64,000 bases of DNA from Laetiporus sulphureus 93-53 (lineage: Eukaryota > Basidiomycota > Agaricomycetes > Polyporales > Laetiporaceae), in assembly GCF_001632365.1 (NCBI RefSeq), contig NW_024468510.1, forward strand, positions 1,492,074 to 1,556,073. The letters run 5' to 3'. Each line of letters opens with the position of its first letter. Positions within the stretch are counted from its first letter, which is position 1. Shown one piece after another: positions 23,994-34,899 of the stretch. Below the pieces are notes generated by a model. That model was not told the origin of the DNA. It did no database searches and worked only from the letters and a program-made list of their open reading frames with translations. The translations under genes and the position numbers were made by a program.

Positions 23994-24836
23994 GTAGCGG
24001 GCATTGAAAGTAGTGTACGACATGTGATTGATCGCTATGCATCTGCTGGATTAATATTTTCGGGAATCTGGAGGGCCATTCTAAGCGATCGGCTATTAGC
24101 ATAGAACTCGCAGTCTGCCTCCACTAGAGTGCCGTTGCTTTTGCATGAACAACAGGCACTGTGAGTGATAGGACTGGCTCAGATTTAATAAGCCTTGTCG
24201 AGTCCGGCTGGTGAATAATTTCCCACAACGCACGCATGTTGGAGGTTAGCAATCGCAGCAATGTAACCAAGACTGGCCATCGACGCCACAACAGAATACC
24301 TGTCCTATCCGCACGGAATTGGGCGGGAATCGCCAGGTCTCGCAGCGGAAGTCAAGGGACTCGTATGGTCGTATCACGCAAATGTCATTGTCATTCGCCA
24401 CACAGCAATGATAAGAACTCCGTATCGAGCGAATCCGATAGATCGTGCCTTTTGCTTGCATGACACAATCAGAAAAGACGACGAAAGCCGCCTGTGGCAA
24501 AGTTCCGAGCAGCTGCCTTAGAAGAATGTGATCTTCATCAGGGGTGCGTCCCCCAGCAACCCCGGCGGAGGTCTAGCGCGAACAACATTGAATTTGATGG
24601 CTGAGCCGATCCCTCGATGCAATTGCATATTGCGAAGGAGGGATCGCGCGCCTGCATGCCGGGTGCGCTACGGAAATGGCCATGCAGATCCATGCGATGG
24701 AGTAGCCTGTAGATCGCGCTGACGAAAGCGCCACTCTTTCGCGTATAAAAGAGAACGGACGACCGTGAAACAAAGCAGAACTTCATCCAACGTATTCGAC
24801 ATCACGCCTGAGGTCTTCTAGCAGCCAACAGCCATC
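23994..24836. other. Intergenic region upstream of the Cys-rich gene
   Basis: No conserved ORF is seen in this 843 bp. Its distal part holds the promoter of the small Cys-rich gene, including the TATA box at 24744. Confidence 0.4.
24744..24751 (+). promoter_or_regulatory. TATA box of the small Cys-rich gene
   Basis: A perfect TATAAAAG lies 93 bp upstream of the ATG at 24837. Such a canonical box is uncommon at housekeeping genes in this window and suggests a regulated gene. Confidence 0.6.
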
Positions 24837-25391
24837 ATGTGCCTCTTCAGACAGTGAGCAATTTTGCTCATTTGTTGTGTCGAGGCTAACGGTGGAATAT
24901 AGGGTCAGAAACTTCTACAGGTTGGTGGCCTCTATATGCTATCGAACACCTACCTGAGACATTCAACACACAGATGCGGACATGGCATCACCTTGGTATG
25001 TCCATGAATTTATCAGCAAAAATATCTCAAAAATGCATATCCTACCACTCGATAAGCCCGATGAGGAGGTACGTCAGCAAACACCTTTACGTGCTCCCGG
25101 ACTTGTTCGCTGACTGTCTGTTTTCAGATCAAATGCATAGACTCGAGATGCAAGTTTAGTCCAAACCATCCGCAAGTCTGCCCTGATTGTAAGATCACTT
25201 GCTGGCAATTGTAAGTCTGCTTTCACGATGACAACAGCAAGGCACTGAACATCCAATAAGTCACCAGTACCCTGAACAATTTTGTGAGTTAGGACAGATT
25301 TTGAGCGATACGCACATTGACCAGGCTACTAGCCCGCCACATTGACAGCGTTTGTCCGAACTGCATTGCGGCAGGTCATCGAACCGTGTGA
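24837..25391 (+). CDS. Small Cys-rich protein encoded by seven tiny exons
   Basis: Exons 24837-24853, 24903-24920, 24974-24995, 25057-25068, 25128-25210, 25261-25283 and 25333-25391 join in phase to 77 residues. Every junction is GT-AG. The protein begins MCLFRQVRNFYRCGHGITL and ends IDSVCPNCIAAGHRTV. It has nine Cys and several His in a spaced pattern (MC, CGH, C-x4-C, C-x2-C-x3-CW, CPNC), which suggests one or two zinc sites. There is no signal peptide, so it is not a typical secreted effector. From memory it resembles small Cys/His-rich hypothetical proteins in other Agaricomycetes; I cannot verify this. The fourth exon is only 12 nt (PDEE). Function unknown. Confidence 0.75.
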
Positions 25392-25824
25392 GGAGAAGAG
25401 TTACTCGGCCGCTGATAGAAGCTCGTAGTTATCGACAATGTAATGAATCTGCACTCTTTCTTGAAACTACTACAATGTATATGGTCATCGGCTCGTGGAG
25501 AGCAGCTAAGCCAAATCTCAGTCATCAGCTCCGATCAACTTGAAATGAAATTATCATCTCACATTTAAGCACGTTCAATAGATGACTGCGGCCCAAATTC
25601 CCGATTCATTAACGGCGGCTCTTTCGGTCTCATGGCCACAGACGCCTTAGTGACGGCTAGAGTCGATTGCGTTATAGAAGCGGCATGAATTGACGGGTCA
25701 GCATGTTACAGTTCCGATAAATCCTACAGTGATACAAGTGGGCAAGAAGCGTAATGACGAGGGCCAAACATCTAAATGCCGTCATCACGATGTACGAAGC
25801 CCGCAGAAAGACAAGAACATACAT
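25392..25824. other. Convergent intergenic region
   Basis: This is 3' flank shared by the Cys-rich gene and SF3B6. Nothing further is seen in it. Confidence 0.4.
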
Positions 25825-26315
25825 TCAATCTTCGTCGTTGATGTCGTGTTTCTTCTTTAACTGAGCCAACTCCTCTTCGCGACGAGCCAAGTCCGCTTTT
25901 GCCGCGGCAGCATCTTGCTTCGCGGGCATATGGTAAAGGACCACAATATAGCGTTCTTGCAAATGGAATCCGTTGAGGTGATCCAATGCATTTTTCGCCT
26001 GTATCAAGGAGAACAACCAATCATGAGAACAAGGTCTAGCAATACTGGACAATACGCACATCCATGACGTCGTCAAAGACGACGAACGCTGTTCCACGGG
26101 TTTTCTGTTCACTGCCTATCCGAATCTGACGTATACTGCCATAACGGCCGAAGAGGTCGTACAAGTCATCCCCAGTGATCTGATAGTTCAGATTCTTCAC
26201 GAATAGAATACGGTTCGCTCCGGGAGGCAGTTTGGTCTGCGAACATGGCGATTAGCCACATGTCGTGTCAGCAGAGCAGCGAGGAGGTGCATACAGTTGG
26301 ACGAGCGAGTGCCAT
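25825..26315 (-). CDS. SF3B6: Splicing factor 3B subunit 6 (p14, branch-point-associated)
   Basis: Exons 26315-26295, 26236-26060 and 25998-25825 give 123 residues, against about 125 in the family. A single RRM covers most of the protein: RNP2 ILFVKNLN, RNP1 RGTAFVVFDD, then AKNALDHLNGFHLQERYIVV and LYHMPAKQ. The C-terminal tail is charged and coiled (ARREEELAQLKKKHDINDED). p14 sits in U2 snRNP with SF3B1 and contacts the branch-point adenosine. The first exon encodes only seven residues, MALARPT. Sequence conservation is very high, so the call is secure. Confidence 0.97.
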
Positions 26316-29106
26316 TAATATGACCGTGGTTTTGAGAGATTCCGAATGACCTCGAATGACCCAGTCGTTCGGGTTGTATCGTCACAGCCAGCTCTTACAT
26401 AAGCGTCAACCGTTCCCACGCCTGTGGCTGAGCTGTTTTGTCTTCGCTTCTGCTTTCCCCTGATCGTCGTGCGCTCTCTCCCGCCGCCATCGTGTCGCCG
26501 CTTCGTAAACTTTGCGTTGTTTGCGTTGTCTGTTGCTAGGCCGTCTGTCACGCCTACGACTTGTTTTCTGTGCGCGAGGCCGACTTCTCACCCGCATGCA
26601 CGTTGCTATTGATTGCGCCCCTCTTCCATCCAAAGAGTGCCGGTCCCCGCGCCAGCGTCCCTCCCGCTTTCGCTGCCGATAGTCGCTTTCCATATTGCGG
26701 TTCGGTGTAGCCGGGAACGTGCAAATCTGACTTTATCTACTTCTAAAACATTCGAACACTTCTTCCTTACCCGCTCATCGCTGTACACGCATGTAATATA
26801 TATATTTACAATCCCTCCTCATAAAACCTGTCTTTCTCGAAAATGTCTCTGAGTCGTGGCTCATTCGGACTTGGGCGTGCGGGCGCTGACACCCCCAAGT
26901 GTCATCAAGTGGCGTGGACCAACAGGGTAACATAAACCACCAGCGGAGTTTCAACCCGGAAAAGGCAGGTGTGGCAGATGCAGCGTGAACACGGCTTGGA
27001 ACTGCGCGGCGTTGTGCTCAGCCTGCTGCAGGGCCCGAGTAGCGAGGCACGGGGAACCGCCTTTCGCATATTTTATCGAACGTGCTCAAACACAGATTGT
27101 CCCAGAATGTTCCATCTCCCCCACGAGTAATTTATTCGCTTCGTCACGTAACCCCACGGCAGGAAAAGAATCTTCGAGTTCATCACCACCACCTTCCGAC
27201 CATGCAAGGAAAAAATAGACACCGAATGTGACGGATCATGCCAAACATGGGTCTGAATGCTGCCAAGAATCATTGATCATACTTCTTCCAAGAACCACAA
27301 CGTTTTAGAAGCATGTTGAAGTAGGTATCATTGATCGTCTGTTGAACAATGCTTTGAAATTGTGTAAACTGTATTGATATGGAAGCTAGCCTGATGTTAA
27401 CGTTTAAGGCAAAGTCCGCTCAATCTCATGTCTGAAGTCCGGCATGCCTGCGTCTGAAGCGTTCACCGGTATCTCCCAGTACGATTTGCACATTTCATCC
27501 GAGTCGTTCAATATGTACTAGTAGGATCACAATGACGTACTGCTAGTCAGCGTGAAGTACACGTTGCCCGAGAGTCTCATGCGTTATCAACTACGACCGT
27601 TTGGATGTCATCACTCAGGTACAGACTTGCATCCGAGCGGTCGTCTTCGAGAAACCACTGGTAAATTCGGAGCCCACCGCACGACGATCACACATAGATA
27701 CTACTTGGATATCCGTCTTGAATTAGGCGCTCTCTCAATCTTGACCTTCTGTGCGATCTCGTGAAAACCAGCATAATCGCGATTGCCACGGACGGTAACG
27801 ACGGCCCATAATCACGCAGCTTGTCATTCATCGACCTTTGCGAATGACCCTCGGATGGCCGAGTATATTTACCGTTGAATGTAAGAAGACGTCGACTTCG
27901 GAACACCCTCCCGGCGAACAGCTGGCTTTATCAGTGGCTAGTTATCTCTGGAACGAACCTGGCCGCCTTGTCTTTCCCTTTGGCAGCACATAGCATATTG
28001 CAGCGGATAAGACCAACACGTCAAAAAGTATCATAAATCATGTTTAGCTCACTGGTGAGTTAAATACGTTATAGTGTGCCCCGTCGCCCGATAATGGGTC
28101 GCGCGGCCTAATCCAATCAAGTTGTGTCGGAGCATGAGAACAAAAAGGCTCGAATGTCCGCCGGGCCCAACAGTTTGGGTAGCGTTGTCTCAGGCGCTCT
28201 GCAGGCACTATACCATATATCGTCTGCCACATCAGGGCAGCATGCTAAACGTCGTAATTAGACAGGTAAATGAAACGTAAAATGATGACCGGACACCACA
28301 ACCTGGTGCCCGGGCGATCCGGCGACAGCACCGGCAGAACTTGAGATTGTGCGTTACTTGAGGAGACAATGAACAACTTCGGACGGGACGCTGGAGAACA
28401 GCTCTAAATGCTTAACCGGAACTGTGAGCCACGGTTTTCTACAATGTTAACGTCAAAGTATGTTGAAATGCTCGACATGAGGGCAAACATAGCTGCATTT
28501 AGCCTAGATGGATCACCGAAGGATGGACAAGCATCGTCTCAGAACATGGCCGGGAGGAGAAAATGAATCGGCGATTTTATTTAAATTTCACGATATCACG
28601 CGGGTATTGCCATCCAGACTTGCCACAATCATGCATGGAAGGCCTAAACGGTTCAGCACGACATTCGGCGGAGCAGATAGCATCATAAATAAAGTTCATA
28701 GATGACCGTCGTGATATTATCGGCAGGGGTCTGGTGACTAGGTTACGTACCTGTTCAGACGCTGAGGTTCAAGGCCGTCATGAAATACTTGGTTGAGCGC
28801 CATTCGCGAGGCACGTTTCTCCCCATTCTGCACGGTGACCACGCCATGGTATGGTATAACATGATGGAAGAGTAATCTGCAAGGCTCCATGGGCAACGAA
28901 TGAGTACACCCAATGTAACCACTGACTCTCCATGCTACCCTGCCGGTGCTCATGGCAGTGACATTGACCAGAAGTTCTTCCGCTCCGATGCGCCACCACT
29001 AGCGTTGTGCAAAATTGATCAATAATCAATAAGTCGATTGCACACAGGACTGCAAAGTCGCGCACATCGAGAGTTCGCTCTGTTTAGCCACACTACACTC
29101 CCCGTC
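26316..29106. other. Gene-poor region
   Basis: About 2.8 kb without any ORF I can match to a protein family or join convincingly. Open frames of 60-95 codons occur on both strands but look like chance. No obvious transposon termini or tandem arrays are seen. The sequence is visibly more AT-rich than neighbouring genes after about 27 kb. It may contain a non-coding RNA or a decayed element. Confidence 0.4.
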
Positions 29107-29531
29107 TCACGCAAGCTTCCTTGACAATCGCTCAACCTCCGCACATTCATTCGGCCCGCGCACACAAAGTACGGTTGAGCTTTCTTTGTCCTCGGAATCG
29201 GGTATCAAGCATTTAATATCTTGTACATCAGGACAAGGGCATTCCGATGGATTCGGCACGCAGACGAGGGTGTCTGGACAGAGATACTGAGAGCAAGACA
29301 CTGTTGTGATGCACTCCGTGAGAACAACCTTTGAATCAATGTAGCCTTGTCACAATGCGCACCACTATCCGAGCGTGCCACCCATTGCCCAGCACCCGAA
29401 GCTCCAGTCTGTCGCTGCTGTTGTTGCTGATGACCTGGATGACCGAACATATGTTCAAAGAAATTGAACTGGGAGCATACTGAAGGAATCAGAAGAAATA
29501 GAGCGTATAGAAATGAGGCGTTCGGCAGCAT
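29107..29531 (-). CDS. LCL2: Long chronological lifespan protein 2 (LCL2)
   Basis: Two exons, 29531-29363 and 29300-29107, give 120 residues, normal for the family. A signal peptide (MLPNASFLYALFLLIPSVCS) leads into QFNFFEHMFG and a Gln run. The conserved Cys core SCSQYLCPDTLVC and ECPCPDVQDIKC follow, and the C-terminus is ECAEVERLSRKLA. These are hallmark LCL2 features. The protein is probably ER/secretory; yeast Lcl2 is linked to ER-associated degradation. The intron interrupts the sequence just before VSCSQYLCP. Confidence 0.92.
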
Positions 29532-30008
29532 GCTGGTAGATGGCGTCGCGCGACAACAGCGATTAATGCCAAATTAATGCTCGCCTACAGTACGCCACGC
29601 GCACACGTGATTGTTTACGACACGTCTACAAAGGCGGGGCGTCAGCCATATATATATATAGCGTCACGTCGGACCATTCAACTTAAATTATACATGCGGC
29701 ATCAAGGCGGATAGCGAATGCTCATATGTTTGCAAGTAAAATATCATTTCTTCCGTACGTACTTTGTTGATATAGTCATGACATGTTTAAGCAATACGGT
29801 ACGTGAGAGCAAACAGGATAGATGAAATCAGAAGCGAACGAGTGGCAATGCACAATCCTATGTGATCGGATAGGATGAAGCAGTATGGGACTAGACCGCA
29901 GCAGTATGAGACTAGATAGCGGCTAGATAGCGTGAATATATGGCGCAGAGATTCGGTAGATATGTTAGGGCAGTCCGTAGCGGCAGACTATGTCACGTAG
30001 CGATGGGG
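29532..30008. other. LCL2 upstream region
   Basis: A TATATATATATA run at about 29650-29661 lies ~120 bp upstream of the LCL2 start and could serve as its TATA element. Near 29879-29915 the phrase GCAGTATG-GACTAGA is repeated twice in direct orientation. No ORF is supported. Confidence 0.4.
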
Positions 30009-31055
30009 TTAAAAGATAAAACCATCCACACCGTTCTCAGCTTCGTTTTCCATAGCTTTTCTCCTCGCCTTCCTCTCTTCTTTGCTGAGTGACGCCCTGC
30101 TAGCACTAGCTTTCAGCAAGGAGGTGTGATTCTGCTCAATGAGCCTTTGACTCCTCCGCGTAGGTGCGAGCGGCTCATCTCCACCACCCGAGCGTAGAGA
30201 GATGCCCTTCATACGGGGAGTGAGAAGGGTCGATTTCGCCATCTCGCCTGGTTCCTCCAGGTGCACTGCAGGAGGCACCAACCCAGCCTTCGCCCACGCT
30301 GCAGCACCAGGGACGGCAGGTACTGCAGTCGATTTGTGCGCTTTCTTTCGAGGCCCGTGGTTCTCTTTGTCAGCCTCCTTCTCTAGCTTTGCCGCCACAG
30401 ATGTGGGGCAGTCATCTCCCTTCTCGTTCCCACGATCTGCTGCAGAGCTCGGCGCCTCCTCGTATGGGTCTTGATAGACAACGAATCCTGGATAGTGTAT
30501 AGACTGAGGGTCGGGAGGAATAAGCCGGCGAGGGATCGCACGAGGTTGAGGCGTAGGCGACGATAAAACAGCTACGTATCCATTTGAACAACCGTCAACC
30601 GTGTTGTCGCGTTGGACTGTCATTTGAAGCGACGGTTTGGCCCTATACTGGTTCGGATCCAGGAGAGTCGGGGAAGGTGCGAGCGTAGAAGATGCGACAG
30701 ACGCGCTCGCCTTGGGGGTGTCCATCTCATCTGTAAGCACTGTACTGAGGCGGCTAGCTTTGGGCGTGCTGAAGTCCAATCTCCTCGCGGGACTGTCCGG
30801 GCCCGACAGCAACGCACTGAAGTACATGGGAGCGAACCTGCTGCCGCCATAGGATGCGGAGGGTGGGCTGTCCATCTTGACTGGAGAACGGGTCGTATCG
30901 AAGTTGACGACGCGTCGTTTGGCAGGTGTGCGAGGCGATGGGCCACCGGGGGAAAGAGGCCGCTTGTGCGGTCGACGGAGCGGAAGACGCACGTTGTCGT
31001 CAGGGAATAAGAAATTCTCCAGTGGAAGCTCCTGTAATGGTCCTAAACGCGTCAT
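30009..31055 (-). CDS. Conserved-looking orphan protein with KEN box and CDK-type sites
   Basis: Single open frame of 348 codons starting MTRLGPLQELPLENFLFPDD at 31055. The protein is basic and largely disordered. Near the N-terminus are clustered proline-directed sites (LSPGGPSPRTPAKRR, TTRSPVK, DSPARR, STPKASR). The middle holds a PGFVVYQDPYEE motif. A KEN box follows in a charged context (EADKENHGPRKK). The C-terminus has RRSQRLIEQN and a Lys/Arg-Glu helix. KEN boxes are APC/C degrons and the S/T-P-x-K/R sites are CDK-like, so a cell-cycle regulated nuclear protein is a reasonable inference. No catalytic domain is seen and no family is recognised. Confidence 0.7.
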   Translation of the reverse strand: MTRLGPLQELPLENFLFPDDNVRLPLRRPHKRPLSPGGPSPRTPAKRRVVNFDTTRSPVKMDSPPSASYGGSRFAPMYFSALLSGPDSPARRLDFSTPKASRLSTVLTDEMDTPKASASVASSTLAPSPTLLDPNQYRAKPSLQMTVQRDNTVDGCSNGYVAVLSSPTPQPRAIPRRLIPPDPQSIHYPGFVVYQDPYEEAPSSAADRGNEKGDDCPTSVAAKLEKEADKENHGPRKKAHKSTAVPAVPGAAAWAKAGLVPPAVHLEEPGEMAKSTLLTPRMKGISLRSGGGDEPLAPTRRSQRLIEQNHTSLLKASASRASLSKEERKARRKAMENEAENGVDGFIF

Positions 31056-31807
31056 TTGTATCGATTAACAAGGCAATACGGGCTACGAGCGCGTTCGCGA
31101 GGATGAAGTCAAGTCACAGTGGGGGTACGAGAGGAACAAGTTCAACCGTGGCGCGTTACGCGACGCGTTTGACTGTGACGACGTGATGGTCCGAGGCACG
31201 TGCACTCGTCACACGCGCGGATCGCTCCGAGTCCAGTCAGGCCACGGCCACGGAACCATAACATGAGTGGCGAAGATCATCAGCCACTGAGGTTATAGAC
31301 TTTCACTCAGGCTCTTGTTATCACAGAGTGGTCTTCAAGACAGCCAAGCCATTGCCTTAAGATAGTCATTGTCAGATTGCCACCTTAAGCCTTGCCATGC
31401 TCCGAGTCCGGCTCAAGTTTGGTTTCAGACGGCTGCCTTCAGAACACTAAGTAAATAGCTTCACAACATGGTACCCTGATTACATATATCTATAAGCAGT
31501 CTTGTAAGCTTGTATCCGCACAGTTCTTCAGAAAGGCTGATAGCAAGCTGACCATATAGGTGGGAGATAACTTGAACTTATGAGGGCGCGGCCAGCTTGC
31601 TTCACCAACCCATCCGGAGTCCGCCGGACCAGGCCGGACCGCTCTAGCGCTCAGCGCTTAGCGCTTTCATGATCGTTGACTCGGGAGTCAATATTCCAAT
31701 ACCTGCACCGAGTCGAAACACCCACTTGCATTACTGTCATTCGCGCGCATAGCTCACGTTTACGCTACCATCCTCCAGAGAGAAGCTCGCTAACGGGGGT
31801 GATCACC
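31056..31807. other. Divergent intergenic region upstream of GlnRS
   Basis: This 752 bp lies between the KEN-box gene (-) and GlnRS (+). At about 31644-31666 the hexamer AGCGCT occurs three times in close succession. A weaker version lies at about 44285-44310. The open frame extending upstream of the GlnRS ATG has no ATG of its own. Confidence 0.4.
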
Positions 31808-34650
31808 ATGCCTGCCGAGGTAGACACCACCGACACCGTCGATCTCATTACTCTTTTCAAGTCTATTGGTCTCACCCAATCGAAGGCTGCAGAGGCGGCC
31901 AAGAGCCCTAGAAGCGCGAAGGCACTCAAAGAGATCATTGTGACCCATGGCTTAGTGGAGAAGGAGCTTGAAGATAAGCAAGCCGTGCTGTTAGCAAGTC
32001 TTGCCGTGCAGGGTGCAAAGCTTGACGAGGGCGAGCGTGGATATGCTGTTAAGGCCGTCTTGGATGGACGATTAAGGAGCACTGATCAGGTTTCGGGTGT
32101 GTACGAGCCGTTCTACGTCGATCAAGTGTTGCCAATGGACTGAGGCTGGGACTAGCTGCCACGAAATACCTTGAATCACATCCATTGCCCATCGATAGCA
32201 GCGACTTCGATAGGGAATGCGGAGTGGGTATGTAGACCTGCTGTTTCCTCGTCATACATGTACCAGAGCTTCATCCGAAGTGGATGTGTTGTGTGCCGTA
32301 CTCATTAGCTCATGCTGATGCTTCGTTTAGGTTTTACCATCACGCCTGAACACCTCGCCGTCCGAGTCACGGAATACATTAGTCCCAGTGCCGCCTCTGG
32401 CTGGGCCAATTTGGGTGCTGTGATTAGTGGGCTCAAGAGCACTGACCTACGATGGGCAAATGCACTTGAGTTGAAGAATGCTGTAGAACACGCATTTACC
32501 GAGAAGTTTGGACCCAAAGCAGCGTCGAAGCCAAAAGGCAAGGTAAGTACATCACATGTCCATGATGGCAGACTAGTTATGGGCTAGTCTAGGAAGTGAA
32601 GAAGGAGACTGCCACGAAAGCTATCAAACCCAGTGAGCTAAGTGCATCCGCTTCCACCTCAAAAACGGTATTCGCCGAAGGCTTCCTTGGACGTCTCCAT
32701 AAAGTTGGCGAGAACCCTCAGCTCCATCCTCGTCTTCGCGAACAGCATCTTGCTGCTACCGGCGGGCTTGTTCACACCCGTTTCCCTCCCGAACCCAACG
32801 GATATCTACACATCGGTCATTCCAAGGCTATCTTCGTTAACTTTGGATATGCTCAATACCACGGTGGCCGATGCTATCTGCGCTTTGATGATACAAATCC
32901 GGAGGCGGAGGAAGGGCGGTATTTTGAGAGCATCCTGGAGACGGTGCGGTGGTTGGGCTACGAGCCGTGGAAAATTACTTACTCAAGCGATTACTTCGAT
33001 CGACTATACGAGCTTGCCATTGAGCTCATCAAAAGGGATAAAGGCTACATTTGTCATTGTACCGGTATGTTGTGGCCCTTCTCTCTTCATGATCTGTGCT
33101 GATATTGTTCTCGCAGCTGAGGAGATCTACGCGAACCGTGGAGGAGACGAACGTGGGCCTCGCAAAGCGTGTGTTCATCGTAATCGGTCTATCGAGGATT
33201 CGTTAGCAGCATTCCAGAAGATGAAAGAGGGAGCGTATAAGCCTGGCCAGGCGATTCTGCGGATGAAACAAGATCTTGAATCTGGCAACACGATGATGTG
33301 GGATTTGGTCGCGTATCGGGTGCTCAATGCATCACATCATCGGACGCATGACAAGTGGAAGATTTACCCCACGTATGACTTCACGCATTGTCTATGCGAT
33401 AGCTTCGAGAATATCACGTATGTTAACTGACATCTTTTGAATACCTCTCACATCAATTGACCTATCGCGTCTGCAGGCATTCATTATGTACGACTGAATT
33501 CATCGCATCGCGCGAGTCATATGAGTGGCTCTGTGATGCGCTCGAGGTCTACAAGCCTCGTCAGTCTGAATACGGCCGCCTGAACCTCACTGGCACCATC
33601 ATGTCGAAACGCAAGATTCTCCGGCTCGTAAAGGAGAAACATGTGCTCGACTGGGATGATCCGCGCCTCTACACGCTCATTGCGCTCCGTCGGCGAGGAG
33701 TGCCGCCAGGTGCAATCCTCTCTTTCGTCAGCTCACTCGGTGTTTCCACTGCCACGACCAACATCCAAGCTGTGCGCTTTGAGCATTCAATCAGACAGTA
33801 TCTAGAAGGCACCGTGCCGAGGTTACTCATGGTGCTCCGTCCGCTCAAAATCACGATCGAGAATCTGCCAGAAGATTATCTCCTCTGGCTGGAGAAACCC
33901 TTGCATCCCAAGGTTCCCGAGCTGGGCACATCAAAAGTGCCATTCACGCGCACGATTTATATCGATGAGGATGACTTCCGGCTGCAGGATTCCAAGGACT
34001 ACTTCCGACTCGCACCAGGGAAAACCGTGGGTCTTTTCCAGGCGCCGAATCCGATCACATGCACCTCGTACAAGACAGATTCCGCCACAGGTCAGGTCGT
34101 AGAGCTCATTTGCCGGATGGAGGAGGGATCAACGAAGAAGCCGAAGGCGTTCATCCAGTGGGTGGCCGAGCATGCCCCATCGGGCAGTCCGGTGCGCGTG
34201 GACGAGACTCGGATTTTCTATCAGCTATTCAAGAGCGACAATCCGTCTGCGGTAGAACCCGATTTCACAGCCGACATCAACACTGACAGTCTGGAGGTGG
34301 TTAAGGGCGCCATGGTCGAGGTCGGCTTCTGGCTGCTTGCAAAGCGAGCGTATAACGAGGCGATCAAGGAGAGCGAGGTGCGCACGGAGAAGGCTTTGAA
34401 GGATGCTGCAGCGACGGCGCAGGCTACGACCGAGGATGATGACACACCCAAGGCGACCAGCGAGCAGCTCGTGGGCAAAGAGTGCATCAGGTTCCAGGGG
34501 TTGCGTGTGGCTTACTTCGCCGCAGACAAGGATGCACGGCTGGCATGTCTAGGAGAGGATGAGGGAACGGAGCCTGCACGGCGGGAAGGAGATTATTTAG
34601 TGCTCAACCGCATCGTGAGTCTGAAGGAGGATTCCGGCAAGGCCGCTTGA
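31808..34650 (+). CDS. GLN4: Glutaminyl-tRNA synthetase, cytosolic
   Basis: Multi-exon gene from ATG 31808 ([20 protein letters not shown]) to stop 34650. An N-terminal GlnRS-specific RNA-binding domain (about 180 residues, two helical subdomains) is followed by a linker and the class I catalytic domain. This has HIGH ([20 protein letters not shown]) and KMSKS-type IMSKRKIL motifs, with [18 protein letters not shown] between them. The C-terminal anticodon-binding beta barrels run from [14 protein letters not shown] to [17 protein letters not shown]. The enzyme charges tRNA-Gln. An Ala/Thr/Asp-rich insert sits within the last beta-barrel region. The first intron (about 32102-32145) is only ~44 nt by my best frame. 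No mitochondrial leader precedes the ATG in frame. Confidence 0.96.
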
Positions 34651-34899
34651 TTGGCGAGTATAGGTAGATGGTGCGCTAACGTAGATGTAGTCGCATATAC
34701 AGTCATGATGACTGGTCGAGTGCTATTCCTGATGCTCCAGTTCCCCTGCGTCGAATGGCTTAAAACACCAACCATGAGCCGTACCCTAATCTGGATATGC
34801 ATGTTCACGCGGGCTTGTCTCTGTCCTGCTCATACTGGGCTTGAAAGTTAATACATCAGCTATTGCCATTAATCTTATACAAGAGACATGCCCGGGCGA

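Noticed and set aside
31676..31807. N-terminal extension of GlnRS as a mitochondrial leader
   Set aside because: The in-frame extension begins with a TTG, not an ATG, and lacks a clear presequence; ATG 31808 fits the family start.
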